The translations under genes were made by a program, and so were the position numbers. A DNA stretch of 64,000 nucleotides from Allobosea sp. TND4EK4 (GTDB lineage: Bacteria; Pseudomonadota; Alphaproteobacteria; Rhizobiales; Beijerinckiaceae): contig NZ_FTMO01000001.1 of assembly GCF_900156025.1 (NCBI RefSeq), positions 248,001 to 312,000 of the forward strand, written 5' to 3'. Positions 55,187 to 63,209 of this stretch are shown here, piece by piece (position 1 is the first letter of the stretch; every line of letters begins with the position of its first letter). The notes below the pieces were generated by a model. It made no database searches, was not told where the DNA came from, and saw only the letters and a program-made list of their open reading frames with translations.

Positions 55187-56620
55187 TCACCCGTGCTTGT
55201 GCACGATGGTCTTCGTCACAGCGAATTCCTCCAGCGCGATGAAGCCCTTCTCGCGGCCATGGCCGCTCTTGCCCGTGCCGCCGAAGGGCAGTTCGATGCC
55301 GCCGCCGGCGCCGTAGCCGTTGATGAAGACCTGGCCGGCGCGAACGCGCTTGGCGACGCGCTGCTGGCGCCCGCCATCCTTCGTCCAGACCGCGGCGACG
55401 AGGCCGTAATCGGTGCTGTTGGCGAGCTTGATCGCATCCTCCTCGTCCTGAAAGGGGAAGGTTCCGAGCACCGGGCCGAAGACCTCCTCCTGCTCCAGCC
55501 GGTTGCCGCGCGGCACCGGGCCGAACAAAGTCGGCTGCACATAGAAGCCGCCATTGGGAACGCCCTGGGCGATCTTGCCTTCCGCGAGCACGGGAATGCC
55601 GGCCTCGCGGCTCTGCTGCACAAAGCTCTGCACGCGGCTGCGCTGCTTGGCGTTGATGACCGGGCCGCAGTCGAGGTCCATCTGCGGTGTGCCGGCCTGC
55701 AGCTTCGAGAAGGCCTTCGCGACCTCGGCGACGACGTCGTCATAGATCGACTGCTGGATCAGCAGGCGGCTGCCGGCCGAGCAGGTCTGCCCGGTGTTCT
55801 GAACGATGGCCTTGCAGGCGATCGGCACGAAAGCCTCGATATCGGCGTCCTCGAAGACGATCTGAGGCGACTTGCCGCCGAGTTCGAGCGTGCAGGGGAT
55901 GAGATGCTCGGCGCAGGCATGCTGCACCATCTTGCCGACCTCGGGCGAGCCGGTGAAGGACATGAAGCCGATGCCGGGATGGGCGGAGAGCGCGGCACCC
56001 GCCTCATGCCCCCTGCCCGCCACGATGTTGATCGCCCCGTCGGGGAAGCCGACCTCGCTCGCCAGTTCGGCGAGGCGGAAGGCGGTGGCGCAGGCGTCCT
56101 CGGCAGGCTTCAACACCACGGCATTGCCCATGGCGAGCGAGGCCGTGAGCGAGCGGCCGATCATCTGCGCCGGATAGTTCCAGGGCAGGATATGGCCGGT
56201 GACGCCATGCGGCTCATGGACGACGCTGACGTGATAGCCGTTAAGGAAGGGGATGACGTGGCCGTGGACCTTGTCGGCCGCGCCGCCATAGAACTCGAAA
56301 TAGCGGATGGTCGCGTCGATGTCGGCGCGGGCCTGGGTTATCGGCTTGCCGGTGTCGCGGGCCTCCAGCCCTGCCAGCTCGTCGAAGTGATCCTGGACCT
56401 TGAAGGCGAGCTTCGAGATCAGCCTGCCACGTTCGGCCGCCGTCAGCCGCCCCCAGGCGCCGTCGAAGGCGGCGCGGGCGGCGCTGACCGCAGCGTCGAT
56501 ATCGGCGGCGTTGCCGCAGGCGATACGGGCGAATTCCTCGCCCGTCGCCGGGTCGAGCTTGGCGAGGGTTTCTCCGGTCTGGCCAGCGACATAGCGGCCA
56601 TTGATGAAGTGCTGATTCAT
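55187..56620 (-). CDS. Aldehyde dehydrogenase family protein
   Basis: A 477-residue NAD(P)+-dependent enzyme. Catalytic Cys280 (NTGQTCSAGSRLL), general-base Glu246 (LELGGKSPQ) and oxyanion Asn148 (PWNYP) are all in place, with GSPEVGK as the coenzyme loop. It is closest in feel to betaine/indole-acetaldehyde-type ALDHs, but I cannot assign a substrate. The neighbouring alcohol dehydrogenase, convergent, could feed it. Confidence 0.92.
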   Translation of the reverse strand: MNQHFINGRYVAGQTGETLAKLDPATGEEFARIACGNAADIDAAVSAARAAFDGAWGRLTAAERGRLISKLAFKVQDHFDELAGLEARDTGKPITQARADIDATIRYFEFYGGAADKVHGHVIPFLNGYHVSVVHEPHGVTGHILPWNYPAQMIGRSLTASLAMGNAVVLKPAEDACATAFRLAELASEVGFPDGAINIVAGRGHEAGAALSAHPGIGFMSFTGSPEVGKMVQHACAEHLIPCTLELGGKSPQIVFEDADIEAFVPIACKAIVQNTGQTCSAGSRLLIQQSIYDDVVAEVAKAFSKLQAGTPQMDLDCGPVINAKQRSRVQSFVQQSREAGIPVLAEGKIAQGVPNGGFYVQPTLFGPVPRGNRLEQEEVFGPVLGTFPFQDEEDAIKLANSTDYGLVAAVWTKDGGRQQRVAKRVRAGQVFINGYGAGGGIELPFGGTGKSGHGREKGFIALEEFAVTKTIVHKHG

Positions 56621-56877
56621 GTTCGCTCCCGATCGCTGTTCGCCAGCGCCGCCTTGGGCGGATCGGGCGGCAAGCTGACGGGAGAGCCGCTTCGGCGCAA
56701 GCCCCGCTCATGCATTGCCGATCCCACCGCCGGCATTTGACAGGGCTGAGCAGGCTGCCGCTTCGGCAGGCCCGTTCTGCGCTGGGGAGGCGCCCGGGCA
56801 CTGTCACGGGCGCGCCGCAATGCTAAAGCAACGAGGCCACTCGCCTCATTCACGGCCGCAGCCTCGGAGTGACCGGC

Positions 56878-58845
56878 ATGCCAGAGGATCGCCGCATGAG
56901 CCGCCGCGAGACGTTGCAGGGCGGGGTCGCGCTCGCGGCCGGAGCCGCCCTGCTCCCGGCCGGATTCGCGCAGCCTGCGAAGGCCGCTGCCCCGCGGCTC
57001 AAGCTGCGGGTGCTGGAGACGACCGACATCCACGTCAATGTCGTGCCTTACGACTATTTCCGCGACGGGCCGGAAGACACGGTCGGCCTCGCGAAGACGG
57101 CGAGCCTGGTCAAGGCGGCGCAGGCGGAGACCAAGAACAGCCTGCTGTTCGACAATGGCGACTTTCTGCAAGGCTCGGCGCTGGGCGACTACATCGCCTA
57201 CAAGAAGGGGCTGAAGGCGGGCGAGACGCACCCGATGATCGCCGCGATGAACACCCTGCCCTATGTCTGCGGCACGCTCGGCAATCACGAGTTCAATTAC
57301 GGGCTCGAATTCCTCGACCACGCGCTGGGCAAAATCGAGTTTCCGATCGTCTGCTGCAATGTGGAGCGCGTCGGCGGCGGCAATCTGGTCGATGCCTGGC
57401 GGCTGTTCGAGCAGAGCTTCGAGGACGAGGCGGGCGAACGCCATGTCCTGCAGATCGGCGTGATCGGCTTCGTGCCGCCGCAGATCATGCAGTGGGACAA
57501 GGCCCATCTGGAAGGCAAGGTGACCGCGCTCGACATCGTCGCGGCGGCCGAGAAGCATATGCCAGATCTGCTCGATGCGGCGCCGGACCTCGTCATCGCG
57601 CTCTGCCATTCCGGCATCGCAGGCGGCGAACCGCACGGCATGGATGAGAACGCGGCGCTGCATCTGTCGCGCATCGCCGGCATCGACGTGATCCTGACCG
57701 GCCACCAGCACCTCGTCTTTCCGGGCGGGAAGGCCTTCGACGGCATTCCCGGCGTCGACAATGTCCGTGGCGCGCTCAACGGAAAGCCGGCCTGCCAGCC
57801 GGGGTTCTGGGGCTCCAATCTCGGCATCATCGACCTCGAGCTGGAGCGGAACGGCGACCGCTGGCGCGTGGCCGACTTCCATGTCGACCCAAAGCCGATC
57901 TTTGAGCGCACGCCCGACCGCAAGGTGGTGCCGAAAGCCAGCGCCGACGCCGCGATCCTCGCAGCCGTTCAGGCCGACCATGACGCGACCTTGAGCTATA
58001 TGCGCGAGCCGGTCGGGGCCAGCGCCTCGCCGATCAACTCCTTCTTCGCGCTGGTGATGGACGACGCCTCGGTTCAGATCGTCGCCGATGCGCAGATCGC
58101 CTATGCCAAGCCGCTGATGGCGCAGACCGAATGGAAGGACCTGCCGATCCTCTCCGCGGCCGCGCCCTTCAAGGTCGGAGGGCGCGCGGGACCGGCCTAC
58201 TTCACCGACATCCCGGCCGGGCCGCTGGCGCTGAAGAACGTCGCCGACATCTATCTGTATCCGAACACCGTGCAGATCGTGAAGGTCACGGGCGCGCAGG
58301 TCCGGGAGTGGCTGGAGCGTTCGGCCGGGATATTCAACCGCATCGATCCGGCCAAACGCGAGGAGCAGCCGCTCATCGATCCGGGCTTCCCCTCGTTCAA
58401 TTTCGACATCATCGACGGCGTCACCTACGGGATCGACCTTACCCAGCCCTCGCGCTACGACCTCGACGGCAAGGTGAAGGCGCCGGACGCGCATCGCATT
58501 GTCGACCTCGCCTTTGACGGCAGGCCGATCGATGACGCAGCCTCCCTCCTCGTCGTGACAAACAATTACCGCGCCTCCGGCGGCGGCAATTTTCCCGGCA
58601 CCAAGTCGACCGTCGTGCTGGAGGCGCCAGACCTCAACCGCGACGTGGTCGTGCGCTACATCATCGAAAAGAAGACCGTGGAGCCGAAGGCGGACGGCAA
58701 CTGGGCTTTCGCCCCGCTGCCGCCCGACGTCAACGTCACCTTCCTGACCGCCCCGGTGGCCGCCGCCAGGCGCCCCGAGGGGCTCAAGGCGGAGCCGGCG
58801 GGCGATGGCGGCGGCGGCTTTGCGAAATGGCGGCTCATGGGCTGA
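56878..58845 (+). CDS. cpdB: 2',3'-cyclic-nucleotide 2'-phosphodiesterase/3'-nucleotidase
   Basis: A 655-residue periplasmic enzyme that scavenges nucleotides. A Tat signal (MSRRETLQGG with Arg9-Arg10, hydrophobic run, cleavage near AKA-AAP) is followed by a calcineurin-like metallophosphatase domain (ETTDIHVN with Asp50 and His52; GTLGNHEFNYGLEF; LCHSG; LTGHQH). A C-terminal 5'-nucleotidase domain (about 365-600) has NNYRASGGGNFPG. ATG 56878 with GGAG upstream is preferred over a GTG at 56869. Export by Tat is unusual compared with Sec-exported E. coli CpdB but is common in this clade. Confidence 0.92.
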   Translation: MPEDRRMSRRETLQGGVALAAGAALLPAGFAQPAKAAAPRLKLRVLETTDIHVNVVPYDYFRDGPEDTVGLAKTASLVKAAQAETKNSLLFDNGDFLQGSALGDYIAYKKGLKAGETHPMIAAMNTLPYVCGTLGNHEFNYGLEFLDHALGKIEFPIVCCNVERVGGGNLVDAWRLFEQSFEDEAGERHVLQIGVIGFVPPQIMQWDKAHLEGKVTALDIVAAAEKHMPDLLDAAPDLVIALCHSGIAGGEPHGMDENAALHLSRIAGIDVILTGHQHLVFPGGKAFDGIPGVDNVRGALNGKPACQPGFWGSNLGIIDLELERNGDRWRVADFHVDPKPIFERTPDRKVVPKASADAAILAAVQADHDATLSYMREPVGASASPINSFFALVMDDASVQIVADAQIAYAKPLMAQTEWKDLPILSAAAPFKVGGRAGPAYFTDIPAGPLALKNVADIYLYPNTVQIVKVTGAQVREWLERSAGIFNRIDPAKREEQPLIDPGFPSFNFDIIDGVTYGIDLTQPSRYDLDGKVKAPDAHRIVDLAFDGRPIDDAASLLVVTNNYRASGGGNFPGTKSTVVLEAPDLNRDVVVRYIIEKKTVEPKADGNWAFAPLPPDVNVTFLTAPVAAARRPEGLKAEPAGDGGGGFAKWRLMG

Positions 58846-58866
58846 ACCGCCGATGCGCGAAAGCGA

Positions 58867-59604
58867 TCAGCGCGCGATCTCGAACACCACGTTGACCTGC
58901 GTCTGGTAGGTATTCTCGCCGCTGGCGAGCGGCACCGCCTTGTCGGCCGCCATGCGCATCGGCGCCGCGGCATAAGGCATCGGGCGCGGTCCAGCCCCGC
59001 CTTCGCCGATCGACAGGACAGGGCCGAGCTTCACGCCGGCTGCCTCGACCAGCGTGCGCGCCTTCTCGATCGCGTCCGCGACCGCCCGCTTGCGCGCCTC
59101 CGTCATCACCGCCTTGGTGTCTTCCTTGACGAAGTTGATGCCTCCACCCTGGTTCACGCCGAGACCCACCACCTTGTCGATGATGCCACCCGCCTCGTCG
59201 AGCTTGCGGATGCGGACCGTCACCTCGTTGCTGACGGAATAGCCGATGATCTTCGGGTCCTGCGGCTTGTCGCGCGCTGGCTGCTGGTAACGTGGCTGAA
59301 TGGTGAAGTTCGCCGTCTGCACATCGCGCTCGGCGATGCCGGCCGTTTTGAGCGCATCAAGCACCTGCTTCATCGCCATGCTGTTGGCGGCGAGCGCCGC
59401 CTTGGCCGTGTCGGCCTCGCGGATAACGCTCAGATTGACGATCGCCATATCCGGCGCGACCGAGACCTCGCCTTCGCCGGTGACGGTGATCCGCGGCAGC
59501 GGCCGCCGCGTTTCTGCATCCTGCGCCGAAGCCGGCAGCGCCGGCATCGCAGCGGCGGCGATCAGAGTGGTGGCCGCCAGGGCGGGAAGGAAGGGGGATG
59601 ACAT
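58867..59604 (-). CDS. SIMPL domain (DUF541) periplasmic protein
   Basis: A 245-residue protein with a cleavable signal peptide ending ASA before QDAE. The SIMPL fold follows: PRITVTGEGEVSVAPDMAIVNLSV, then MKQVLDALKTAGIAERDVQTANFTIQPRY, VTVRIRKLDEAGGIIDKVVG and a terminal YQTQVNVVFEIAR. Related E. coli YggE lowers oxidative damage by an unknown mechanism. It is convergent with cpdB. Confidence 0.9.
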   Translation of the reverse strand: MSSPFLPALAATTLIAAAAMPALPASAQDAETRRPLPRITVTGEGEVSVAPDMAIVNLSVIREADTAKAALAANSMAMKQVLDALKTAGIAERDVQTANFTIQPRYQQPARDKPQDPKIIGYSVSNEVTVRIRKLDEAGGIIDKVVGLGVNQGGGINFVKEDTKAVMTEARKRAVADAIEKARTLVEAAGVKLGPVLSIGEGGAGPRPMPYAAAPMRMAADKAVPLASGENTYQTQVNVVFEIAR

Positions 59605-59732
59605 CGCGACTCCTCATCGACCAGCAGCCGGACCGCCGCCATCGCCAGAGCGACGCAGGAAGGTGGCGGAATTATCACGCGCCGAAGTCCTGCCCCGGCC
59701 GCGCCAGAACGCCACATGACCGGAATTTAACT

Positions 59733-59760
59733 TTGACCCCCGCGACGAGCCTCTTAGATT
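59733..59760 (+). promoter_or_regulatory. Candidate sigma-70-type promoter of the cytochrome b561 gene
   Basis: TTGACC (59733-59738) and TAGATT (59755-59760) are separated by 16 bases and lie 28 bases before the ATG. The -10 match is 4 of 6, the -35 match 5 of 6. The region is AT-rich compared with its surroundings. The -10 box is inside the left arm of a perfect inverted repeat. Confidence 0.5.
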
Positions 59761-59783
59761 AGAACTACTCCAATCTAAGAGGC
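59749..59783. promoter_or_regulatory. Operator-like inverted repeat before cytochrome b561
   Basis: GCCTCTTAGATT (59749-59760) and AATCTAAGAGGC (59772-59783) are a perfect 12-bp inverted repeat with an 11-nt spacer. The left arm contains the candidate -10 box; the right arm contains AAGAGG, the ribosome site of the gene starting at 59788. A protein bound here would block transcription start. If the transcript starts upstream, the hairpin would hide the ribosome site. Confidence 0.65.
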
Positions 59784-59787
59784 TGCC

Positions 59788-60339
59788 ATGGCCGACATCG
59801 TCACGCTTTCCTCACACGGCCGTCGCTACGATGCGGTGGCCCGCTGCCTGCATTGGGGCATGGCGGGGCTGATTCTGGTCGCCTTCACGCTCGGACTGAC
59901 CGTCGATCTCTTTCCGAAAAGCTGGGAAGGGGGCCTTGTCGCTGTGCACAAGGACATCGGCATCGGACTCATCGTGCTGGTCGTGCTGCGGCTGCTCTGG
60001 CGGTTGACGCATCGGCCGCCGCAGAGGGTCCAGCACACAGCGCTGGTCGGCACCGCCGCGAAGCTCGGCCATGCCGCGCTCTATGGGCTGATGGCGCTGG
60101 TACCCGTGATCGGCCTCGTCTACTCGATCCGGCAAGGGCAGAGCTTCGATTTCGGCCTGTTCGCCCTGCCGCCCTTCCAGGCCGCCGAACCGCGCGACAT
60201 CACGCGCCCGATCCGCGAATGGCACGAATGGGCAGCCTATGCGCTGATCGGCCTCGCCGGGCTGCATGCGCTCGGGGCACTCTGGCACCATGTGATCCGC
60301 AAGGACGACACGCTGCGGCTGATGCTGCCGAAAGACTGA
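59788..60339 (+). CDS. cybB: Cytochrome b561
   Basis: A 183-residue four-helix di-haem membrane protein. Candidate haem ligands are His22 (CLHWGMAG), His54 (VHKDIGIG), His146 (REWHEWAAY) and His160 (AGLHALGALWHH), matching the four-histidine pattern of bacterial b561. This family passes electrons from quinol to periplasmic acceptors or superoxide. The ATG is four bases after a perfect palindrome, suggesting tight regulation. Confidence 0.92.
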   Translation: MADIVTLSSHGRRYDAVARCLHWGMAGLILVAFTLGLTVDLFPKSWEGGLVAVHKDIGIGLIVLVVLRLLWRLTHRPPQRVQHTALVGTAAKLGHAALYGLMALVPVIGLVYSIRQGQSFDFGLFALPPFQAAEPRDITRPIREWHEWAAYALIGLAGLHALGALWHHVIRKDDTLRLMLPKD

Positions 60340-60449
60340 GGCCGGACCAACCGACGCCTGCTTGCCGCGCTGGCGTGCCCCGCCCCAAACTCCGCAAGAA
60401 GGGAGGGCGGCATGATGAGCCGGTTGTCAGGGACAACACTGGCTGAGCC

Positions 60450-62132
60450 TCACCCCTCCACCAGCCGCCGGGCGATGACCTGCGCCTGGATCTCCGCCGC
60501 GCCCTCGAAGATGTTGAGGATCCGGGCGTCGCAGAGCACGCGGCTGACCGGATATTCCAGTGCGAAGCCGTTGCCACCATGGATCTGCAGCGCGTTGTCG
60601 GCCGCTGCCCAGGCGACGCGGGCGCCGAGCAGCTTGGCCATCCCGGCCTCGAGATCACAGCGTCGCCCGGCGTCCTTCTCGCGGGCGGCGAAATAGGTGA
60701 GCTGGCGCGCGATCAGGATCTCGGCGGCCATCATGGCGAGCTTGTCGGCGACGCGCGGGAAGGCGACGAGCTTCTTGCCGAACTGCGTCCGCTCCTGCGC
60801 ATAGCGCAGGCCGAGATCGAAGGCCGATTGCGCGACGCCGACAGCCCGCGCCGCCGTCTGGATGCGGGCGGCCTCGAAGGTCTGCATCAGCTGCTTGAAG
60901 CCCTGCCCCGGCTCGCCGCCGAGCAGGTTCTCGGCCTTCACCGCGAAGCCGTCGAAGGCCAGCTCGTATTCCTTCATCCCGCGATAGCCGAGCACCTCGA
61001 TCTCGCCGCCGGTCAGCCCCTCGACGGGGAACGGCTCGGCATCGCTGCCGCGCGGTTTTTCCGCGATCAGCATGGACAGGCCCTTATAGCCGGGCTCGGC
61101 CGGGTCGGTGCGGACCAGCAGGGTCATGATGTCGGCACGGACGGGATGGGTGATCCAGGTCTTGTTGCCGGAGACCTTCCAGACAGCCGCCTCCCCCTCG
61201 CCCTGCTTCACAGCCTTGGTGCGCAGCGAAGCGAGGTCGGAGCCCGTGTTCGGCTCGGTGAAGACGGCGGTCGGGAGAATCTCGCCCGAAGCGATCTTCG
61301 GCAGCCAATGCTGCTTTTGACCGTCGGTCCCGCCGCAGAGGATCAGTTCGGCCGCGATCTCGGAGCGGGTGCCGAGCGAGCCGACGCCGATATAGCCGCG
61401 CGACAATTCCTCCGAGACGACGCACATCGAGACCTTGGACAGGCCCATGCCGCCGAATTCCTCGGGGATCGTCAGCCCGAAGACGCCGAGCTCGGCCATC
61501 TTCTCGACGACCTCCATCGGAATGTAGTCGTTCTTGAGGTGCCACTCATGGGCGTGCGGCGTCACCTCGGCGGCGCAGAAGCGGCGCATCTCGGACCGGA
61601 TCGCCTCCAGCGTCTCGTCGAGGCCGGGATCGCCGACGCTCGCGGTGCCGTCGCTCTGGCTGAAGAGCGCGACGAAGTGGGCGCGGTTCTCGGGCGTGTT
61701 GCCCCCGGCGATCAGCATCTCGACCGCCTCCGTGCGCGCAGCGGCGACGGCGCCGGCGGGCAAGCCGAGCGCCGGCAGGCGCACGATCTCGCCTTGGCTC
61801 ATCGGGATGCCACCGAAAATCTGCGCGGCATACTCGCCCGCGCCGATGCGCAGGGCGGAATCCTCAACCGCGCCATAGCGGCCTTCCGCGTCCAGCCTTT
61901 CGCCATAGGCGGCGAGCTCACGCAGCGCCGTGACATAGGTCGCGAGCCAGGCGAGGCCGTGGGCAGCGTGCTGCTCGGCCTCGAGCCTGGCAGACGAAAC
62001 GCGGCCCCCGTCGAGCACCTTGGCGCGGACAGCGGCCGTCGCCTCCGCCAGCAAGGCCTCGAAAGCCGGGAGGGCGGCCGTGATCAGCGCGACGGCATTC
62101 GCAGGAGCCTTGGCGGCGGCGTGGGCATTCAT
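60450..62132 (-). CDS. mcd: (2S)-methylsuccinyl-CoA dehydrogenase
   Basis: A 560-residue FAD enzyme that oxidises (2S)-methylsuccinyl-CoA to mesaconyl-CoA in the ethylmalonyl-CoA pathway. The C-terminal ~400 residues are an acyl-CoA dehydrogenase (FTEPNTGSDLASLRTKA, ALQIHGGNGFALEYPVSR, and NIFEGAAEIQ with the catalytic Glu). The N-terminal ~150 residues carry the extension with EAEQHAAHGLAWLATYVTALRE and GEYAAQIFGGIPMSQGE, which marks Mcd and is absent from ordinary acyl-CoA dehydrogenases. The partial ccr gene on the same strand supports the assignment. Confidence 0.93.
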   Translation of the reverse strand: MNAHAAAKAPANAVALITAALPAFEALLAEATAAVRAKVLDGGRVSSARLEAEQHAAHGLAWLATYVTALRELAAYGERLDAEGRYGAVEDSALRIGAGEYAAQIFGGIPMSQGEIVRLPALGLPAGAVAAARTEAVEMLIAGGNTPENRAHFVALFSQSDGTASVGDPGLDETLEAIRSEMRRFCAAEVTPHAHEWHLKNDYIPMEVVEKMAELGVFGLTIPEEFGGMGLSKVSMCVVSEELSRGYIGVGSLGTRSEIAAELILCGGTDGQKQHWLPKIASGEILPTAVFTEPNTGSDLASLRTKAVKQGEGEAAVWKVSGNKTWITHPVRADIMTLLVRTDPAEPGYKGLSMLIAEKPRGSDAEPFPVEGLTGGEIEVLGYRGMKEYELAFDGFAVKAENLLGGEPGQGFKQLMQTFEAARIQTAARAVGVAQSAFDLGLRYAQERTQFGKKLVAFPRVADKLAMMAAEILIARQLTYFAAREKDAGRRCDLEAGMAKLLGARVAWAAADNALQIHGGNGFALEYPVSRVLCDARILNIFEGAAEIQAQVIARRLVEG

Positions 62133-62215
62133 AAACGGCCTCCCTTGTTGCGACGCAGCATAACCGGGCGCCGGAGGAAACCGAAATCAGCCTTTCGGCG
62201 AGGACGGTGCCACCG

Positions 62216-63094
62216 CTATTTCCGGCTGGCGAGCGCCACGCCGAGGATGGTCACCGCCATTCCGGCGACCTGCAACGCATTCAGGCTCTCGCCGAAGAGC
62301 AGCCAGGCCTCGACCGCCACCAGGGCCGGCACGAGATAGAGGAAGGTGACGATCCGGGAGACCTCGCCTTTGCGGATCATCAGCAAATAGAGCCAGATCC
62401 CCCCGATCGAGAGCACGATGACCGACCAGGCGAGCACCAGCGCCATGGTGAGGTTCCATTCGATCCGCATCGGCTCGAACGCCAAGGCCAGCGGCAGCAC
62501 CACGAGCGCGGCGGCGACGTACTGGATCGCCGTCATGGTCCGCAGATCGCCCGAGATCACCCGCGCCTTCTGGTAGAAGGAACCCAAGGTCACGGCGAAC
62601 ATGCCGGCGACGTTGATCAACATCGGCAGGAGCACGCCCAGGAGAGCAGCCGGTGGAACATGGGCGAGCTGCGGCTGCAGGACCAGCGCGATACCGACGA
62701 AGCCGCAGGCGATGCCGAGCCAGCGGACGGCGGAAATGCGCTCGCCGAGAATGAGCGGCGCGAACAGGGCGGTCAGGATCGGCTGGAGGCCTGCGATGAG
62801 CCCGGAGATGCCGGCCGGAAGCCCGTGGCGCACCGCCCACCAGACGCCGGCGAGGTAAAGCCCATGCAACAGCATGCCGGTGATGGCGATGTCGATCACC
62901 GCGCGCCGCCCGCGCGGCCAGGGCGCGCCGCTCGCCAGCGCCAGCCCGGCCAGCAGCAGGGCCGCCAGGCTGAAGCGTACGAAGAGAAAGGTCAGCGCGT
63001 CGGCATAGCGGGCCGAATAACCGGCCACCACCCATCCCGTGGACCACAGGAAGGTGAAGACCAACGGCATGGCGCGGACGAAGATTGGCGGCAT
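62216..63094 (-). CDS. DMT-family (EamA) exporter
   Basis: A 292-residue membrane protein with ten hydrophobic segments in two EamA halves (about 5-135 and 150-290). PLVFTFLWSTGWVVAGYSARYADALTFLFVRF is the typical first-helix region. It lies between mcd and ccr on the same strand, 83 bases upstream of mcd, so it may be expressed with the ethylmalonyl-CoA genes. An acid overflow role would be inference only. It is only distantly similar to the exporter at 816-1742. Confidence 0.87.
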   Translation of the reverse strand: MPPIFVRAMPLVFTFLWSTGWVVAGYSARYADALTFLFVRFSLAALLLAGLALASGAPWPRGRRAVIDIAITGMLLHGLYLAGVWWAVRHGLPAGISGLIAGLQPILTALFAPLILGERISAVRWLGIACGFVGIALVLQPQLAHVPPAALLGVLLPMLINVAGMFAVTLGSFYQKARVISGDLRTMTAIQYVAAALVVLPLALAFEPMRIEWNLTMALVLAWSVIVLSIGGIWLYLLMIRKGEVSRIVTFLYLVPALVAVEAWLLFGESLNALQVAGMAVTILGVALASRK

Positions 63095-63209
63095 GATGGC
63101 CCGCTCGATGATGAAAAGCGGGCCTGTCTAGCCATGTTCGGCCGGGCGAGACAGGGGCCGGGCGCCGAAGCGCCATGTCCTGTGCGGGGGAATGATCGCT
63201 GCGCCGCCC

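Noticed and set aside
60418-60445. Terminator after mcd
   Set aside because: A short GTTGTC/GACAAC stem exists, but the pairing is only 6 bp with mismatched flanks and no T run on the minus strand.
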